Assembly: GCA_012934845.2 (NCBI GenBank)
Contig: WNNJ02001230.1
Location: 79,249-143,248 of the forward strand
Length of the DNA: 64,000 nucleotides
From: Pomphorhynchus laevis
Lineage: Eukaryota; Acanthocephala; Palaeacanthocephala; Echinorhynchida; Pomphorhynchidae
Reading direction: 5' to 3'
In this document: in pieces, positions 16,238-26,412 of the stretch
Layout: the number at the start of each line of letters is the position of its first letter
How positions within the stretch are numbered: position 1 is the stretch's first letter
Program-made: the position numbers and the translations under genes
The notes under the pieces: generated by a model
Databases searched by the model: none
Told to the model about the DNA's origin: nothing
What the model saw: only the letters and a program-made list of their open reading frames with translations

Positions 16238-16801
16238 ATGATTTGCCGAACAAAACCAATGAAGAGAAAGTGCAAAAATAGCAGTAATGTTGATCGATGG
16301 ATCGAGGCTGTTAAAATTCCTAGAATCTGCTTACCGGGTACCAAACTATCATGTCTTAATGATAAAAGTGCCACCTGCTATATTAAAACAGCCATGAAAC
16401 ATGATTTCAATAAAGAAGTTGTTGTTGACCACATGGGCAATGCGCTATCAAGTATGGAAGTATATTCGACTATATTTAATAGTAATGGTTCATTCAACTG
16501 CTTTGTTATTGAGCAAAACATCCGTCGCTTCGGAATGCACGTTAAGGAATCATTAATTAACGTTGAGAAGTATAAATACTACAATGTATACACGAAGGAA
16601 AAGAAACAACAACCAATACCCAATGTGTCTGTAGTCATTGAAAAAGAAAAAGAATCGAGCCATATCCCAAACTGGAAGGATATAATAAGGTTCAGGCGTG
16701 AATCGGAAACCAGATCTTGTCTAGTCTTCGGCAGATTTAGTCAAAGTGAATGCATGTTTTACGCAGTTAAACCAATGATCAACGAGATTGATTACATTTA
16801 A
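16238..16801 (+). CDS. Intact ORF of unknown function (187 residues)
   Basis: An uninterrupted frame starts at an ATG and ends TAA, with AATAAA signals about 95 bases downstream (16892-16905). I do not recognise the family. The protein begins with a basic stretch (KPMKRKCK), has no clear signal peptide or membrane segment, and is mixed alpha/beta in appearance. Notable blocks are RWIEAVKIPRICLPGT, MEVYSTIFNSNGSFNCFVIE and a C-terminal VFGRFSQSECMFYAV. Composition is rich in Lys, Ile and Asn as expected for the local base content, and it has no RT, nuclease or transposase motif. It stands alone between LINE debris and the RTE element. It could be a single-exon host gene, one exon of a larger gene, or an unrecognised element protein; the first seems most likely. 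Confidence 0.6.
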   Translation: MICRTKPMKRKCKNSSNVDRWIEAVKIPRICLPGTKLSCLNDKSATCYIKTAMKHDFNKEVVVDHMGNALSSMEVYSTIFNSNGSFNCFVIEQNIRRFGMHVKESLINVEKYKYYNVYTKEKKQQPIPNVSVVIEKEKESSHIPNWKDIIRFRRESETRSCLVFGRFSQSECMFYAVKPMINEIDYI

Positions 16802-17708
16802 GTATGTAAAAATGTAACTAAGTATGTAACATACTCAATTACATTCAAGTATGTATTCTTATATAAAAATTTTAGTAATTACAATTTTAGACAATAAATA
16901 AAATTATTGAAACTGTTTGTAATGCAATTTATACAGGAAATTAAATGTTATTGTTTAAAAAGAACCAACTGGATACGTAATAGATTGTTAAAAATTTTAA
17001 AATAATACAGCGTCCTTATTTAGAAATCTTAACAATTTTGATCATCGTCGCATACAGAAAAGTTTCTTCAAGGAACTGTAATCCCCCTCATCTTTCGTTG
17101 GATTTAGAGCAAGAACTTTTATTTATAATATGATTGCCAATGACATCGTCTTTAAAATTTAAACTAACAAACAAGCACAATTCTTCCGGGTAAATTCGGT
17201 GCAAATTTATTGAATATTATTTTTCGCCGAATTCGCAATAAGAGACCAACGCCGCCTGAAGTGGCGTTTATTCGCCAATCGATTTCGTGGCGGTATATGC
17301 TATGCATGAATTATTGATATTTACATCATTATACCAGTCATTTATCGATATGGCTAAAATTTTACGACGAAATTGTCTTTAAATGCCCCGTTAGCGTATT
17401 TACTACACCATAATTGGGATGTATCTTTTTGTTATAAAATTTAAACGCTACGACGAAGATAAATCAACAATCAGTCAAATATTATAATAAAACATACGAT
17501 TTAATATGAACAATTAAAGTAGACAATATTTTTTCTTTTATAGGTTAAGGCAAATTAATCATTTTGTAAAAAATAAACAACAGTATCATGTGGACCCGGA
17601 CCGATTAGCCAATCAATATTTCATATTACGATCGTTTGATAACTGATTCATTATTCGAATCAACAATAAATCAATTATCATGTTATGGTTAACTTGGATG
17701 GCATTTAT
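16802..17708. other. Intergenic region
   Basis: No gene was found. A small inverted repeat, AACGCC/GGCGTT, lies near 17247-17270 in a locally less AT-rich patch; otherwise nothing distinctive was seen before the RTE element's target-site duplication. Confidence 0.5.
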
Positions 17709-17720
17709 GGTAGCATTTAT
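17709..17720. repeat. Target-site duplication, right (3') side of the RTE element
   Basis: GGTAGCATTTAT, identical to 21215-21226. It directly abuts the element's (TAA)n tail, read as TTA on the plus strand. Confidence 0.85.
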
Positions 17721-20700
17721 TATTATTATTATTAAACCACTAGACCTTACAGATCGTGAGTTACAACATCAAGAAGACGAAAATAAAGTCAAATCAAAGT
17801 GAAATAGCAAAATGAGTCCAGGACAATCGATTCTGAGCCACCATTTCCAGTTCTTGTCTCCATCTTCTTTTAAATCTCCGCCAGCCAATGTTCGAGTAGC
17901 TGAATAGTATTTTCTTGGCATCGTCTTCGATCGTTCTCTTTAGATTCTTACGAACACCGCCTCTGGGGCGTCGCCAGGATTCTTCCGGGTCCAAGTACAG
18001 AGATAACTTTGGGAGTCTATCTCTTTGCATCCGAAGTACATGGCCAAGATAGCGCAGTCTATTTTTCCGAATCAAATCAGACACGGAGACGTCGAGTGAA
18101 CATCGAGAATACACTTCTGCGTTCGATACATGATCGAGTGGATTGACTTTTGCAATTCTACGTAGACATCGTCGCTCAAAAACAGCAAGTTGATTATTTG
18201 TTAAGTTTTTCAGGCCAGCACTCAGATCCATACAGTAGTACTGGACGAACAATAGACGAATATATTCGGATCTTTGTTTTAATAGATACATTATTATCAC
18301 GCCAGAGGGAGTTTAGACGCGAAAAGGCGAAACCAGCCTTTATTATCCGGCTTCGAATGTCGTAGTCACATCGGCAGTCTACGGAAAACACTGATCCAAG
18401 ATAGGTGAAAGATTGTACCTGTTCAATAGTTATACCATCAATAATAACTGAGCACGGAGGGGAGTTTATGGCGAGTAGCTTACATTTCGGTAAGTTAAGG
18501 AATAACCCATATTTCTTTGCTGTTTCGCCTATGCGGGTTGCTGTACGTTGCGCATCCTCAAATGATTCTGACAGTACGACTACATCATCCGCGTAGTCAG
18601 ATCAGAAAGCAGCATATTGCTCGGATGCAGGCGTATAACTTCACTGTGCAGGTCGAGCGTTTCCCATAGGAGATGATCGATGAGAATGTTGAATAGTTCT
18701 GATGATAGTACTCCCCCTGTCGAACACCTGTACTGACAGGAAACGGAATTCCAGTACAACCGTATTCGCGCACGACTGACACAGTATTTTCATACATTGC
18801 ACCGATAAGTTCACACAGGTGTTTAGGAATGCCTAAGGTATGGAGGAGCTTCCAGATGAATAGTCGATTAACTTGGTCAAACGCCTACTCGAAATCCAAA
18901 AATAGTAATATTAACGGTTGTTGATACTCTTGACGGACATCCATCAGAACGCGAAGGGTGAATATATGATCAATGCATCCTCGATTTGGTCTAAATCCAG
19001 CTTGATTTTCTCTTGTTTGAATTTGCCGTAACGGCCTAATTCTGTTCAGAATTATGCCTTCCATGATTTTATATACTACAGGTAGGAGAGATATGGGTCG
19101 ATAATTCGAGCATAATGAAGCATCCCCCTTCTTCAGTATTGGAATTATAACTGAAGTTTGCCAGTCCATGGGAACCTGATTGTGATTCCAGATACATTGG
19201 AACAAATCGGTCAAATATTTGACAACTTTAGGACCACCATATTTGAGAAATTCTGGATGTATTTGATCATGTCCCGCAGATTTTCCGCATTTCAGTGTAT
19301 TAATTATTTGACTGACCTCAATACTTGATGGGGGTTGCCGTCAATGTCTAACACTTCTGTATGCATAGTACATACTTGGCGACTCCAGGATTTGTCATTA
19401 CTACATGAGTTTGTTGAAGTGTCTGTCCTCTTGTAGAGATTTGTAAAATGAGCTCTCCAGCGTTCTAACCGTGCAGACTTTTCGAATATTTTATGTGACA
19501 TATCGATATTCCACAACCCTGTGACTCCACTCTGCTGTGTAGGTGTGTAGTATCTTCTTATGAGACCAAAGAACTTACGCGCATTACCATTGTTAGCTGC
19601 CTTTTGGGCTTGGTTTGAAAGTTTTGTCCAGTATTCCTCTTTATCATGACGTATACTGGCGCGTAATTTGTGAGTAAGAGTGGTCGTCTCTACGTTTTTC
19701 CCTGCAGCCATGCTTAACTTTCTTTGTTCGGAGATCATTATAGATGTTGCACTTATCCAATCGTTCCTACAACTTTTGCGATAATGAAGAATATCATGAG
19801 CCGAAGAACATAGTGCGTTCTTGAGTGTTGACCATCGTTCACCAATCTGACAAACATCTTCATTTCCATTCGATACTGGTAAAAACTTAAACTCAAGCTT
19901 GCGTGATACACTGTCAATGAATCTACTACGTATGTAGTCGTTTTCTAGTAGCCGTACTTCTGGTTGTATTAACTTTGACCTTTGTGACTTTGGTTTGAAT
20001 GTTGCTTCAATATCCATTATTACTAGCGAGTGGTCTGTCAATACATCAATTCCCCAATACGAACGGCAGTTTGTGATGGCTTTTCTACACCGTAGACGAA
20101 CCAGAATAAAGTCAATTTGATTGCGGTCCTCGCCGTTAGGATATGTCCATGTTACTAGATGCCTTTTCCGGTGCTGGAAGCAAGTGTTCATAGCTATCAA
20201 ACGATGCATGCACATCAAATCAAGCAGTTTGTTACCGTTTGCACACATTTTGCCAATTCCATGTTTTCCAACAAAGGGTGCGGTCAATTCACCTGACCTA
20301 AGTTGAGCATTGAAGTCGCCGGCGACCACAAGAAAATCACGTGATGGAATTGTCAGTAGAATTTCATCAAGTTTCTGATAAAATTCATCAATTTTTACTG
20401 GAATTGTAGCATTTGTTGGGCCATATGCACAGATGACAGTCCAGTATGAATTTTTGCCTCTCAGTCGTACATAAGCTAATCTGTCGCTAACTGGACTCCA
20501 GTCAATCAAGTAGGGCATAATAGATGGCCGAATCGGAATGGCTACACCACGTTGACCGGAACCATCCGTGGGTCCAGAAAAGAGCATTGTATAGTATCGT
20601 GAGCTGTCAGGAACACCGACGTTGACCGACCCATCATCTGGAATCCGGCACTCAGTTGCACAGCATATGTCAATGTTACAGATATCTAGAGTTCTGGCCA

Positions 20701-21214
20701 ATAACATCGTTTGAGCGGGTTGTAATAGTGTTCTTACATTTATAGTCGCAATCTTCAACTTTTTGTTTCGTAAGGGTGATTTTGGAAGATGATTTTCCTC
20801 CCTGGTCAGGCACTCAGTGATTGCATGACTAGTCGGACTCACAAAATTAGTTTGATCGGGAGTTGTTTGCATTTTTCGCATATGTAGTTTCTTCGTGTTT
20901 ACTTTCATTGATGTTTGTTGTTGTAGGCTGGGATACCACATGAGTTCGCCACACTCAAGGGGGCAAGTCCTTATTTAATGGCGGGACAATCTCGCCATGT
21001 TAATATGCTAGCCCGTATTTGGTTGATGGTATTTTTTAGGAATCAAGAGTGCCAACTCTGAATCCGCCACCGTCATAGCACATCCACTAATTGTCCGCGA
21101 CTACTTATTCGTCAAACAGTTGTTTGCTTATGTCGTAGCTAACCTCCATATCTGAAGGCTCTTCCCCTATCCGCAACCCGGGAACGCTCTCGGTAGCCCT
21201 AGCTAGGCCCCGAG
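17721..21214 (-). mobile_element. RTE-like LINE with 12-bp target-site duplication
   Basis: The element lies on the minus strand. It is bounded on both sides by the exact 12-mer GGTAGCATTTAT (17709-17720 and 21215-21226) and ends in a short (TAA)n tail, as RTE elements do. Order on the minus strand: 5' leader, endonuclease (20941-19304), RT and C-terminus. RT blocks include NYRPISLLPVVYKI (19214-18885), FLDFE followed by a TAG where Lys is usual and then AFD (near 18885), YADDVVVLSES (near 18590), and KTKIRIYSSIVRPVLLYGSECW (18391-18194). A frameshift lies in a run of five C near 19332 and others near 18690 and 18600. About five lesions in total make it recently dead. No other RTE copy was recognised here. 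Confidence 0.88.
19304..20941 (-). CDS. RTE-type LINE endonuclease and start of RT (545 codons)
   Basis: This is the longest surviving frame of the RTE-like element. It starts at ATG (20941-20939). Residues 60-300 form an apurinic/apyrimidinic-type endonuclease that would nick target DNA to prime reverse transcription: IATINVRTL near the start, an ATECRIP block, VVAGDFNAQL, RNQIDFILV and LTDHSLVIMD supply the usual catalytic Asn, Glu, Asp and terminal SDH/TDH-type histidine. The remainder is the linker to RT (SRQVCTMHTEVLDIDGNP). The frame is lost by a frameshift in a C run near 19332; the RT continues in another frame as EVSQIINTLKCGKSAGHDQI. The protein is therefore truncated relative to a full RTE ORF2. 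Confidence 0.85.
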   Translation of the reverse strand: MWYPSLQQQTSMKVNTKKLHMRKMQTTPDQTNFVSPTSHAITECLTREENHLPKSPLRNKKLKIATINVRTLLQPAQTMLLARTLDICNIDICCATECRIPDDGSVNVGVPDSSRYYTMLFSGPTDGSGQRGVAIPIRPSIMPYLIDWSPVSDRLAYVRLRGKNSYWTVICAYGPTNATIPVKIDEFYQKLDEILLTIPSRDFLVVAGDFNAQLRSGELTAPFVGKHGIGKMCANGNKLLDLMCMHRLIAMNTCFQHRKRHLVTWTYPNGEDRNQIDFILVRLRCRKAITNCRSYWGIDVLTDHSLVIMDIEATFKPKSQRSKLIQPEVRLLENDYIRSRFIDSVSRKLEFKFLPVSNGNEDVCQIGERWSTLKNALCSSAHDILHYRKSCRNDWISATSIMISEQRKLSMAAGKNVETTTLTHKLRASIRHDKEEYWTKLSNQAQKAANNGNARKFFGLIRRYYTPTQQSGVTGLWNIDMSHKIFEKSARLERWRAHFTNLYKRTDTSTNSCSNDKSWSRQVCTMHTEVLDIDGNPHQVLRSVK

Positions 21215-21226
21215 GGTAGCATTTAT
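21215..21226. repeat. Target-site duplication, left (5') side of the RTE element
   Basis: GGTAGCATTTAT, identical to 17709-17720. The element's 5' end therefore lies at 21214, and the duplication identifies the pre-insertion site about 430 bases upstream of EMG1. Confidence 0.85.
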
Positions 21227-21230
21227 ACTT

Positions 21231-21352
21231 GGATAGTGTTTATTAATTAAATAAATTTAATTTAACTAAATGCATCTGAGGTAAAATTGTGATTTGATAG
21301 CATTAATTAAATAACTTTAATTTAATTAAATGCATCTGATGTAAAATTGTGA
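21231..21352. repeat. Tandem duplication of about 67 bp
   Basis: Two units share ATTAATTAAATAA, AAATGCATCTGA and GTAAAATTGTGA in the same order, first at about 21240-21292 and again at 21303-21352. It lies between the RTE element and EMG1. Confidence 0.75.
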
Positions 21353-21653
21353 ATCACGAGATTTGAAAATGAAGGCATGTTTAACAAATTACAAAAACAT
21401 TATATAAATAACAATTATGATGGCACGAGTATTGCGCCATCATAAAGATATCTTGCCAACAATGATGTGTGATCTCACCTCTTACTCAAATCATCTTTGT
21501 TTACGCTCAAAACATTCAATCACTCACAAGAGAAAGCTTTGCAAACATATGTATTACATAATGTATATGCTCACTCAAAACTTTAAACTCGTTTTCAAAT
21601 TTTAGAAACCATTTTTAAATTTATGTTGTCATTTGTACAATTTAAATTCTGAG

Positions 21654-22292
21654 ATGAGCGATAGAAAATTGACTGTAATATTGGATAATGCCTCATTGGA
21701 AGTCGTACGCTTGAGCAATAAAACATATCAACTATTAAACGCTGATCAACATATGTCTGAACTTAAGCAATGCGGGAAAAGCCCATCTGATTGCCGTCCA
21801 GATATAACACATCAGTGCCTAATGATGTTACTCGACAGCCCACTCAATAGGGCAGGCTACTTGAATAAAATTCTAATCCGGACGAATAAGAACGTTATTA
21901 TATGTGTTCAGCCTTGCACTCGAATCCCGAGAACATTTCCGCGGTTTGCCGCATTGATTGTACAACTTATGGCGAAATTTAGTATTCGCTCTGCTGATAA
22001 TAACGGTGAAAAGTTAATTGAACTTGTCAAAGGGCCTATTGAGCAGCATTTGCCATCTAATACTTGTGTTATCAGCACATCAATTCAAAGCAGTAACTTG
22101 GGCAAAGTTTCAACATTTGCTAAGCAATCAAACTGTCAAAGTATTGCAGTGATCATTGGAGCATTTGCCAAAGGACATTTAGACATAAGCTACGCCAACG
22201 ACACGGTTGCATTGAGTAGATATCCATTGTCAGCGGCACTGGTATGCGCTAAAATATGCAGTGATCTTGAAGAAGAATGGGACGTAACCTAA
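21654..22292 (+). CDS. EMG1: rRNA small subunit pseudouridine N1-methyltransferase EMG1/NEP1
   Basis: EMG1/NEP1 is a SPOUT-fold methyltransferase of the nucleolus that N1-methylates a specific pseudouridine of 18S rRNA and is needed for 40S assembly. The single-exon frame gives 212 residues from the ATG at 21654, chosen because the upstream in-frame codons contain no ATG. Recognisable blocks run the whole length: LTVILDNASLEVV at the N-terminus, RPDITHQCLMMLLDSPLNRAGYL, RIPRTFPRFAALIVQL, the IGAFAKGHLD glycine-rich SAM-pocket region and SRYPLSAALVCAKIC near the C-terminus. It is slightly shorter than yeast or human NEP1, mainly lacking their N-terminal extension. No break was seen. The neighbours are a LINE upstream and repeat DNA downstream. 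Confidence 0.95.
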   Translation: MSDRKLTVILDNASLEVVRLSNKTYQLLNADQHMSELKQCGKSPSDCRPDITHQCLMMLLDSPLNRAGYLNKILIRTNKNVIICVQPCTRIPRTFPRFAALIVQLMAKFSIRSADNNGEKLIELVKGPIEQHLPSNTCVISTSIQSSNLGKVSTFAKQSNCQSIAVIIGAFAKGHLDISYANDTVALSRYPLSAALVCAKICSDLEEEWDVT

Positions 22293-22870
22293 CAAATTAG
22301 AGCATGTGTTCTATAAAACGTTATAATTGTGTCAATATTATATTCTTTTTTTGTTAAATTGTTTTTATAATGTGTTTAAAAGGATTTACATAAATTGAGT
22401 AATTTAGAAATTTATTTCGGCTAGTTGAAATGATTTTCAATAGCCGAAAGGATGCATTTCTTATTAAAGCAATTTAACAATATTAATAGTGTTTATTATT
22501 TAACAATATTAATAGTGTTTTTTATTTTATAAATTGTATATTAAAAATATTTAATTGATATTTTTAATTTTAATATCTTTAATATACAATTTAAAAGATA
22601 AAAACACTGTATATTGCGATTGAAAGCTTTTAATAAAGGTTTTATCTTATCGAATCAGAAATAACTTATATTTGACGATGAAAAGACAATAACGCTTTTG
22701 ACAATTTGTTATTTCACCTTAATTGAATAGTAATTATAATTATTTATCAAGAACTTCAAAGATCTTATTTTGTTTTATTATTTTAATTTATAATTGTTAT
22801 TTCGATTTATTTTTGCAAAATTGTTTTCATTTATTTCGCTTTATTTAATCGTCGTATTTTTTAAATTAAA
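22293..22870. other. EMG1 3' flank, AT-rich
   Basis: No gene seen. A short direct repeat, TTTAACAATATTAATAGTGTTT, cited here only by its positions 22467-22520, occurs twice. The rest is A/T-rich sequence. Confidence 0.5.
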
Positions 22871-22879
22871 CTAGTATGC

Positions 22880-23110
22880 CCCTGTAGATAGAAGGCCACT
22901 GATGAGACAACCCTGTAGTGATGAGTAGACTAAGGTCGAGTCGCCTCTGTTGGGGGCTAGGCGTCTGTGGTATGCGCATTATGGGTTAAGCTTAACAACG
23001 AAGGTTGTTAAAAAGCATGCAGGTTTATACTTTCCTGATCGTGTTAATTAAAAAAAGTTGTGTTGAAATTCTTTCTTATTAATATAACGTGACCAGTAGT
23101 TTTTAACATG
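22880..23110 (+). repeat. SINE-like repeat, copy 1
   Basis: This GC-richer block is shared with a second copy at 23335-23510. The common sequence runs GGGGGCTAGGCGTCTGTGG, then TTAAGCTTAAC, CGAAGGTTGTTAA and AGCATGCAGGTTTATACTTT. A hairpin is formed by CGCCT/AGGCG around the G-run, and AACAAC/GTTGTT around GAAG. GGCTAGGCGTC and CAGGTTTATAC could be degenerate pol III A and B boxes at suitable spacing, so a tRNA-derived SINE is possible. A third fragment, of the 3' half only, lies at about 54560-54640. Confidence 0.5.
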
Positions 23111-23334
23111 GATAAGTATGGAATTATCAATTATAGCAAAATTTTATATTAAATTTACATTGAAGACAACGAAAATGAGTTAAAATATTGAAAATTCAAT
23201 TGTCTAATTGAAAATGTCTTTGTTCAATTGAAAGTTCAAGTAAACCATTTTTTGATGGTCAAGCTAAGAAACTTCCTGTACATGAGTTCAGGTGTTGCAA
23301 TATTTAATAAACAATATTTAATATTTATATAGTA

Positions 23335-23510
23335 AGATATTAACGCCTCATTGGGGGCTAGGCGTCTGTGGTAAACACATTCCCTGTTAAGCTTAACGAC
23401 GAAGGTTGTTAAAAGCATGCAGGTTTATACTTTCTTGTTCGTGTCAATTTAAAAAGTTATTTAAATTCTTTCGTATTGAATATTGCGTCACCAGTAGTTT
23501 TCAATACGAA
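23335..23510 (+). repeat. SINE-like repeat, copy 2
   Basis: Same order of blocks as copy 1 with scattered substitutions. The first hairpin is one pair longer here (ACGCCT/AGGCGT). The 5' 70 bases seen in copy 1, with two GTGATGAG/CTGATGAG motifs, are absent, so this copy is 5' truncated. It is in the same orientation, about 395 bases downstream. Confidence 0.5.
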
Positions 23511-23519
23511 TTGATATTA

Positions 23520-24810
23520 ATATATTTATATAAATTATTATTTATTAAATTAATTTTAATTTCTTAACATTACATTGATGTATTTCGAGTGACATTGAAT
23601 ATAAGATGTTTACTTCATGATATTTTGTGATACGAGGATTATGTAAATGCATTTGGCTAAATGCATAATAAACCAAGATGCATTTCCCTTAAAATATAAG
23701 TTTAACACAAAGTGAAATCCGTCAAATAATGAAATTAGTTTAAACAATTTCAATATTTTGATATAATTAAAAATTTAATTGGTAAAATTAGTTATATTTG
23801 CGATAAAAATCCACTTAATTGTTATATTCGAGATTCAATAAATTTTATAAAATATTAAAATTGATAAGTTTTAATAACCTTAAAATTGACTAATGAAACA
23901 GATAACATGGTCGTTTTTCCTGATTACATAATCTTTACTAATTGATTCATTAAAATACAGGGTTTTTTAAATTCTTTTTAGTATTAAGAAATTTAATAAA
24001 AAAAATTAATTACAATATATATACTGCTATTTTGCTCTGAGGAATATGGTCTGAAACCTGATAGCATAGCATTTCCTAATGACTTTCAACCATGACCGTT
24101 TTTCCTGATTACATAATCTTTACTAATTGATTCATTAAAATACAGGGTTTTTTAAATTCCTTTTAGTATTAAGAAATTTACAATTTTAAATTTTTTAAAG
24201 TACAATATATATACTGCTATTTTGCTCTGAGGAATATGGTCTGAAACCTGATAGCATAGCAGTTCCTTATGAATGTCAATCTTATTCTAGCACATGGGTA
24301 TATTATTAATCATTTAATAAAAATTAATAAACTGTTATGATTATGAATCTGATGACATAGTAGTTTCTGGAACATGTTATATATTATTAATCAGTTCATT
24401 AAAATATTCTCGTCTTCAAAATGCTTAGGATAAGGATATTTTCATATTTTAATTTTTAGTACAAAATAAACAGCTTCGGTTGACTGATCTGAATGCTAAA
24501 ACTTCGTCGCAAATCGAAGTAAATTAGAATGATTAATTTTATAAAAATTTGATAAAAATTTATCAAATTTCAGGTTTCGGGTCTGAAACCTGAAAGCATA
24601 GCAGTTCCTTATGAATGTCAATCTTATTCTAGCACATGGGTATATTATAAATCCATACACGAAACATAATCATAAGAAAGCACCCTAATTCCACATTATG
24701 TGGATTCTGGCTGATGTAGAAAGCATAAAATTAAAATTTTATTATAACATAATCTAAAGTTGCTATTTCAGGTTACTTTTGATTAAAATTAATAATCGGA
24801 AGTCCATATG
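23520..24810. other. Repeat-rich gap upstream of COX5A
   Basis: There is no gene. The region holds a tandem duplication (23907-24280) and several decayed copies of the hairpin-bearing dispersed repeat, including a foldback CAGGTTTC/GAAACCTG near 24571-24592. Confidence 0.6.
23907..24280. repeat. Tandem duplication (about 183 bp) ending in the hairpin repeat
   Basis: The unit starting near 23907 (GTTTTTCCTGATTACATAAT) restarts near 24090, and both units end with GAATATGGTCTGAAACCTGA and the hairpin 3' arm. This duplicated one insertion of the hairpin repeat together with its flank. Confidence 0.8.
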
Positions 24811-24817
24811 ATTATAT

Positions 24818-25231
24818 TCAATACTTTTTAAGAACATATTCAGGTTTATCTATTCCCATTTCTTTCGGAGTTGATATACCTAGCTCTTTAATTTTCGAGC
24901 CTATTTCCTGCATGATCCAAGGATATATATTTTTGTCATAGGTATTACATTTCCATTCTAAGGCCTCCAGATATCGTACTGCTACGGAATGTTCATTTAA
25001 CTTTCTGCATGCATCAAAAATTGCAAGTAGAATTTTAGGTTGAGGGATAATATCACCTCCTTGTAATTCATTAAGACCTTTTCTGAGTTCCCAACCATCA
25101 ATTTCGGGTCTCCTGAAAAACTGCTCCCATTTAAGGTCAAATTCTTCCGCATTTATAGATTTTCCATGTGCGAATCTGTGTACGAGCGGAATTCTGAAAA
25201 CTGATCGTTGTAGGCATAAAATTCTATTCAT
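24818..25231 (-). CDS. COX5A: Cytochrome c oxidase subunit 5A, mitochondrial
   Basis: COX5A is a nuclear-encoded subunit on the matrix side of respiratory complex IV. The single-exon minus-strand frame gives 137 residues from the ATG at 25231-25229. The first 25 or so residues (MNRILCLQRSVFRIPLVHRF) are basic and hydroxylated/hydrophobic, as expected of a mitochondrial import signal. The mature part matches COX5A along its length: EEFDLKWEQFF, IDGWELRKGLNEL, IIPQPKILLAIFDACRKLN, AVRYLEALEWK, IYPWIMQEI and the diagnostic LGISTPKEMGID. Length is close to the human protein. The last residues (KPEYVLKKY) extend slightly beyond it. No break was seen. Confidence 0.95.
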   Translation of the reverse strand: MNRILCLQRSVFRIPLVHRFAHGKSINAEEFDLKWEQFFRRPEIDGWELRKGLNELQGGDIIPQPKILLAIFDACRKLNEHSVAVRYLEALEWKCNTYDKNIYPWIMQEIGSKIKELGISTPKEMGIDKPEYVLKKY

Positions 25232-25597
25232 CTTAAATATCAATGATACACAAACATATCTGTTATTATTCTTAACAAAAATAGTTAAATTTTATTTATC
25301 ATTAAAATATTGTTGATTTGACGTAGATAAATACAATATCCATAAATCTAAAATATTTCCGAGATTTCTTGTGTTAATGTAAACAGTAAAAGACATTTTG
25401 ATTTTCAACTGTGTCTTAAATAATGTCTTCAATAATCACATTTCTTACTAGACAAAATATTAATTACGGTAATTTACACTTTCTATGTAAAACTGACAAA
25501 TTCTAAAATGTTCGTTTAATGTTGTAAATTAAAGTATAATTAAATATATTATATCATTTATTAATCAATTTATAAAAATTGATTTTCAAAAGTTTTT

Positions 25598-25631
25598 TAA
25601 GTCTATGTATTTTGCAAAATACATAGACTTA
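25598..25631. repeat. 34-bp perfect palindrome
   Basis: TAAGTCTATGTATTTTG is followed directly by its exact reverse complement. The right half continues into TTAGTTAACTGATCTGA. It is thus a head-to-head pair of the ACGTAGACTCAG repeat family, the opposite arrangement to the tail-to-tail pair at 846-877. Confidence 0.85.
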
Positions 25632-26119
25632 GTTAACTGATCTGACTTGATTCTACTATGTCGATCCAAGACACTAAACTTGCCGTATTATACTTACTTA
25701 TTGATTCCTAAAAACCATGCTACTGAATAATTTATAGCCAATAATCAAAAATAGAAAACACTAAACCAATTGGACTGCTGGCCAGTAAGAATTTACTGGC
25801 AAGCAGTAAATTCATATATACGATAAAAATTGTTTAAAACATTCTTATTAGAAAAATCCTTATTCTAATCCATCGTATATTATTTATTAGTTAATTCATA
25901 AAAATTAATTCTTTATTTTAAATTCGAACGTCATAAATTTTATAGTCAGCCGATCTGAATTATTGATCTTGATTTATTATATTTTATCTTAATTATAATA
26001 TTTTGATATTATTATAAATATCTCAAATGATATCTCAAATATCATTTGAAATATGATATTTATAAATGATATTTATAATATATTATATATTATAAATATA
26101 TAATATATTAAAATATTTT

Positions 26120-26412
26120 ATTAAAATTCTTGCATAAAATTGATTTAACCTATTGATTTAAAATAACATTGATTTTTATTTTTAATTTAATAATACATTT
26201 TATCTTTATATAAATATTAATTGTATAAAATCTTATTCATTTAAAATTTATTAGCTGATCCGATTTATTTTACCGACAAGTTATTATCAACCTGTGGACT
26301 TTGTTGTAATATAACCTATTGATTTAACCTATTGATTTAAAATAACATTGATTATTATTTTTAATTTAATAATACATTTTATCTTTATATAAATATTAAT
26401 TGTATAAAATCT
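26120..26412. repeat. Direct repeat of about 105 bp
   Basis: A block with AACCTATTGATTTAAAATAA, TAATACATTTTATC and TTAATTGTATAAAATCTTA occurs at about 26142-26235 and again at 26320-26412. The spacer contains sequence similar to 180-230 (GACAAGTTATTATCAACCTG), another dispersed repeat. Confidence 0.75.

Noticed and set aside
16238-16801. A PARP/WGR-like reading of the VYSTIFNSNGSFNCFVIEQ segment
   Set aside because: The WGR triad and following helix pattern are absent; the resemblance is too weak to name a function.
17247-17270. AACGCC/GGCGTT hairpin as a histone-type or terminator stem-loop
   Set aside because: It lies beside no gene end, and the sequence does not match the histone mRNA stem-loop consensus.
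22890-22930. CTGATGAG and GTGATGAG motifs suggesting another hammerhead ribozyme
   Set aside because: No GAAA box follows at a workable distance and no stem II can be formed, so only the short motif matches.
24040-24080. CTGAAACCTGATAGC in the hairpin repeats looks like hammerhead boxes
   Set aside because: The GAAAC and CTGAT elements are in the wrong order and overlap; stem II and the CTGATGA core are absent.
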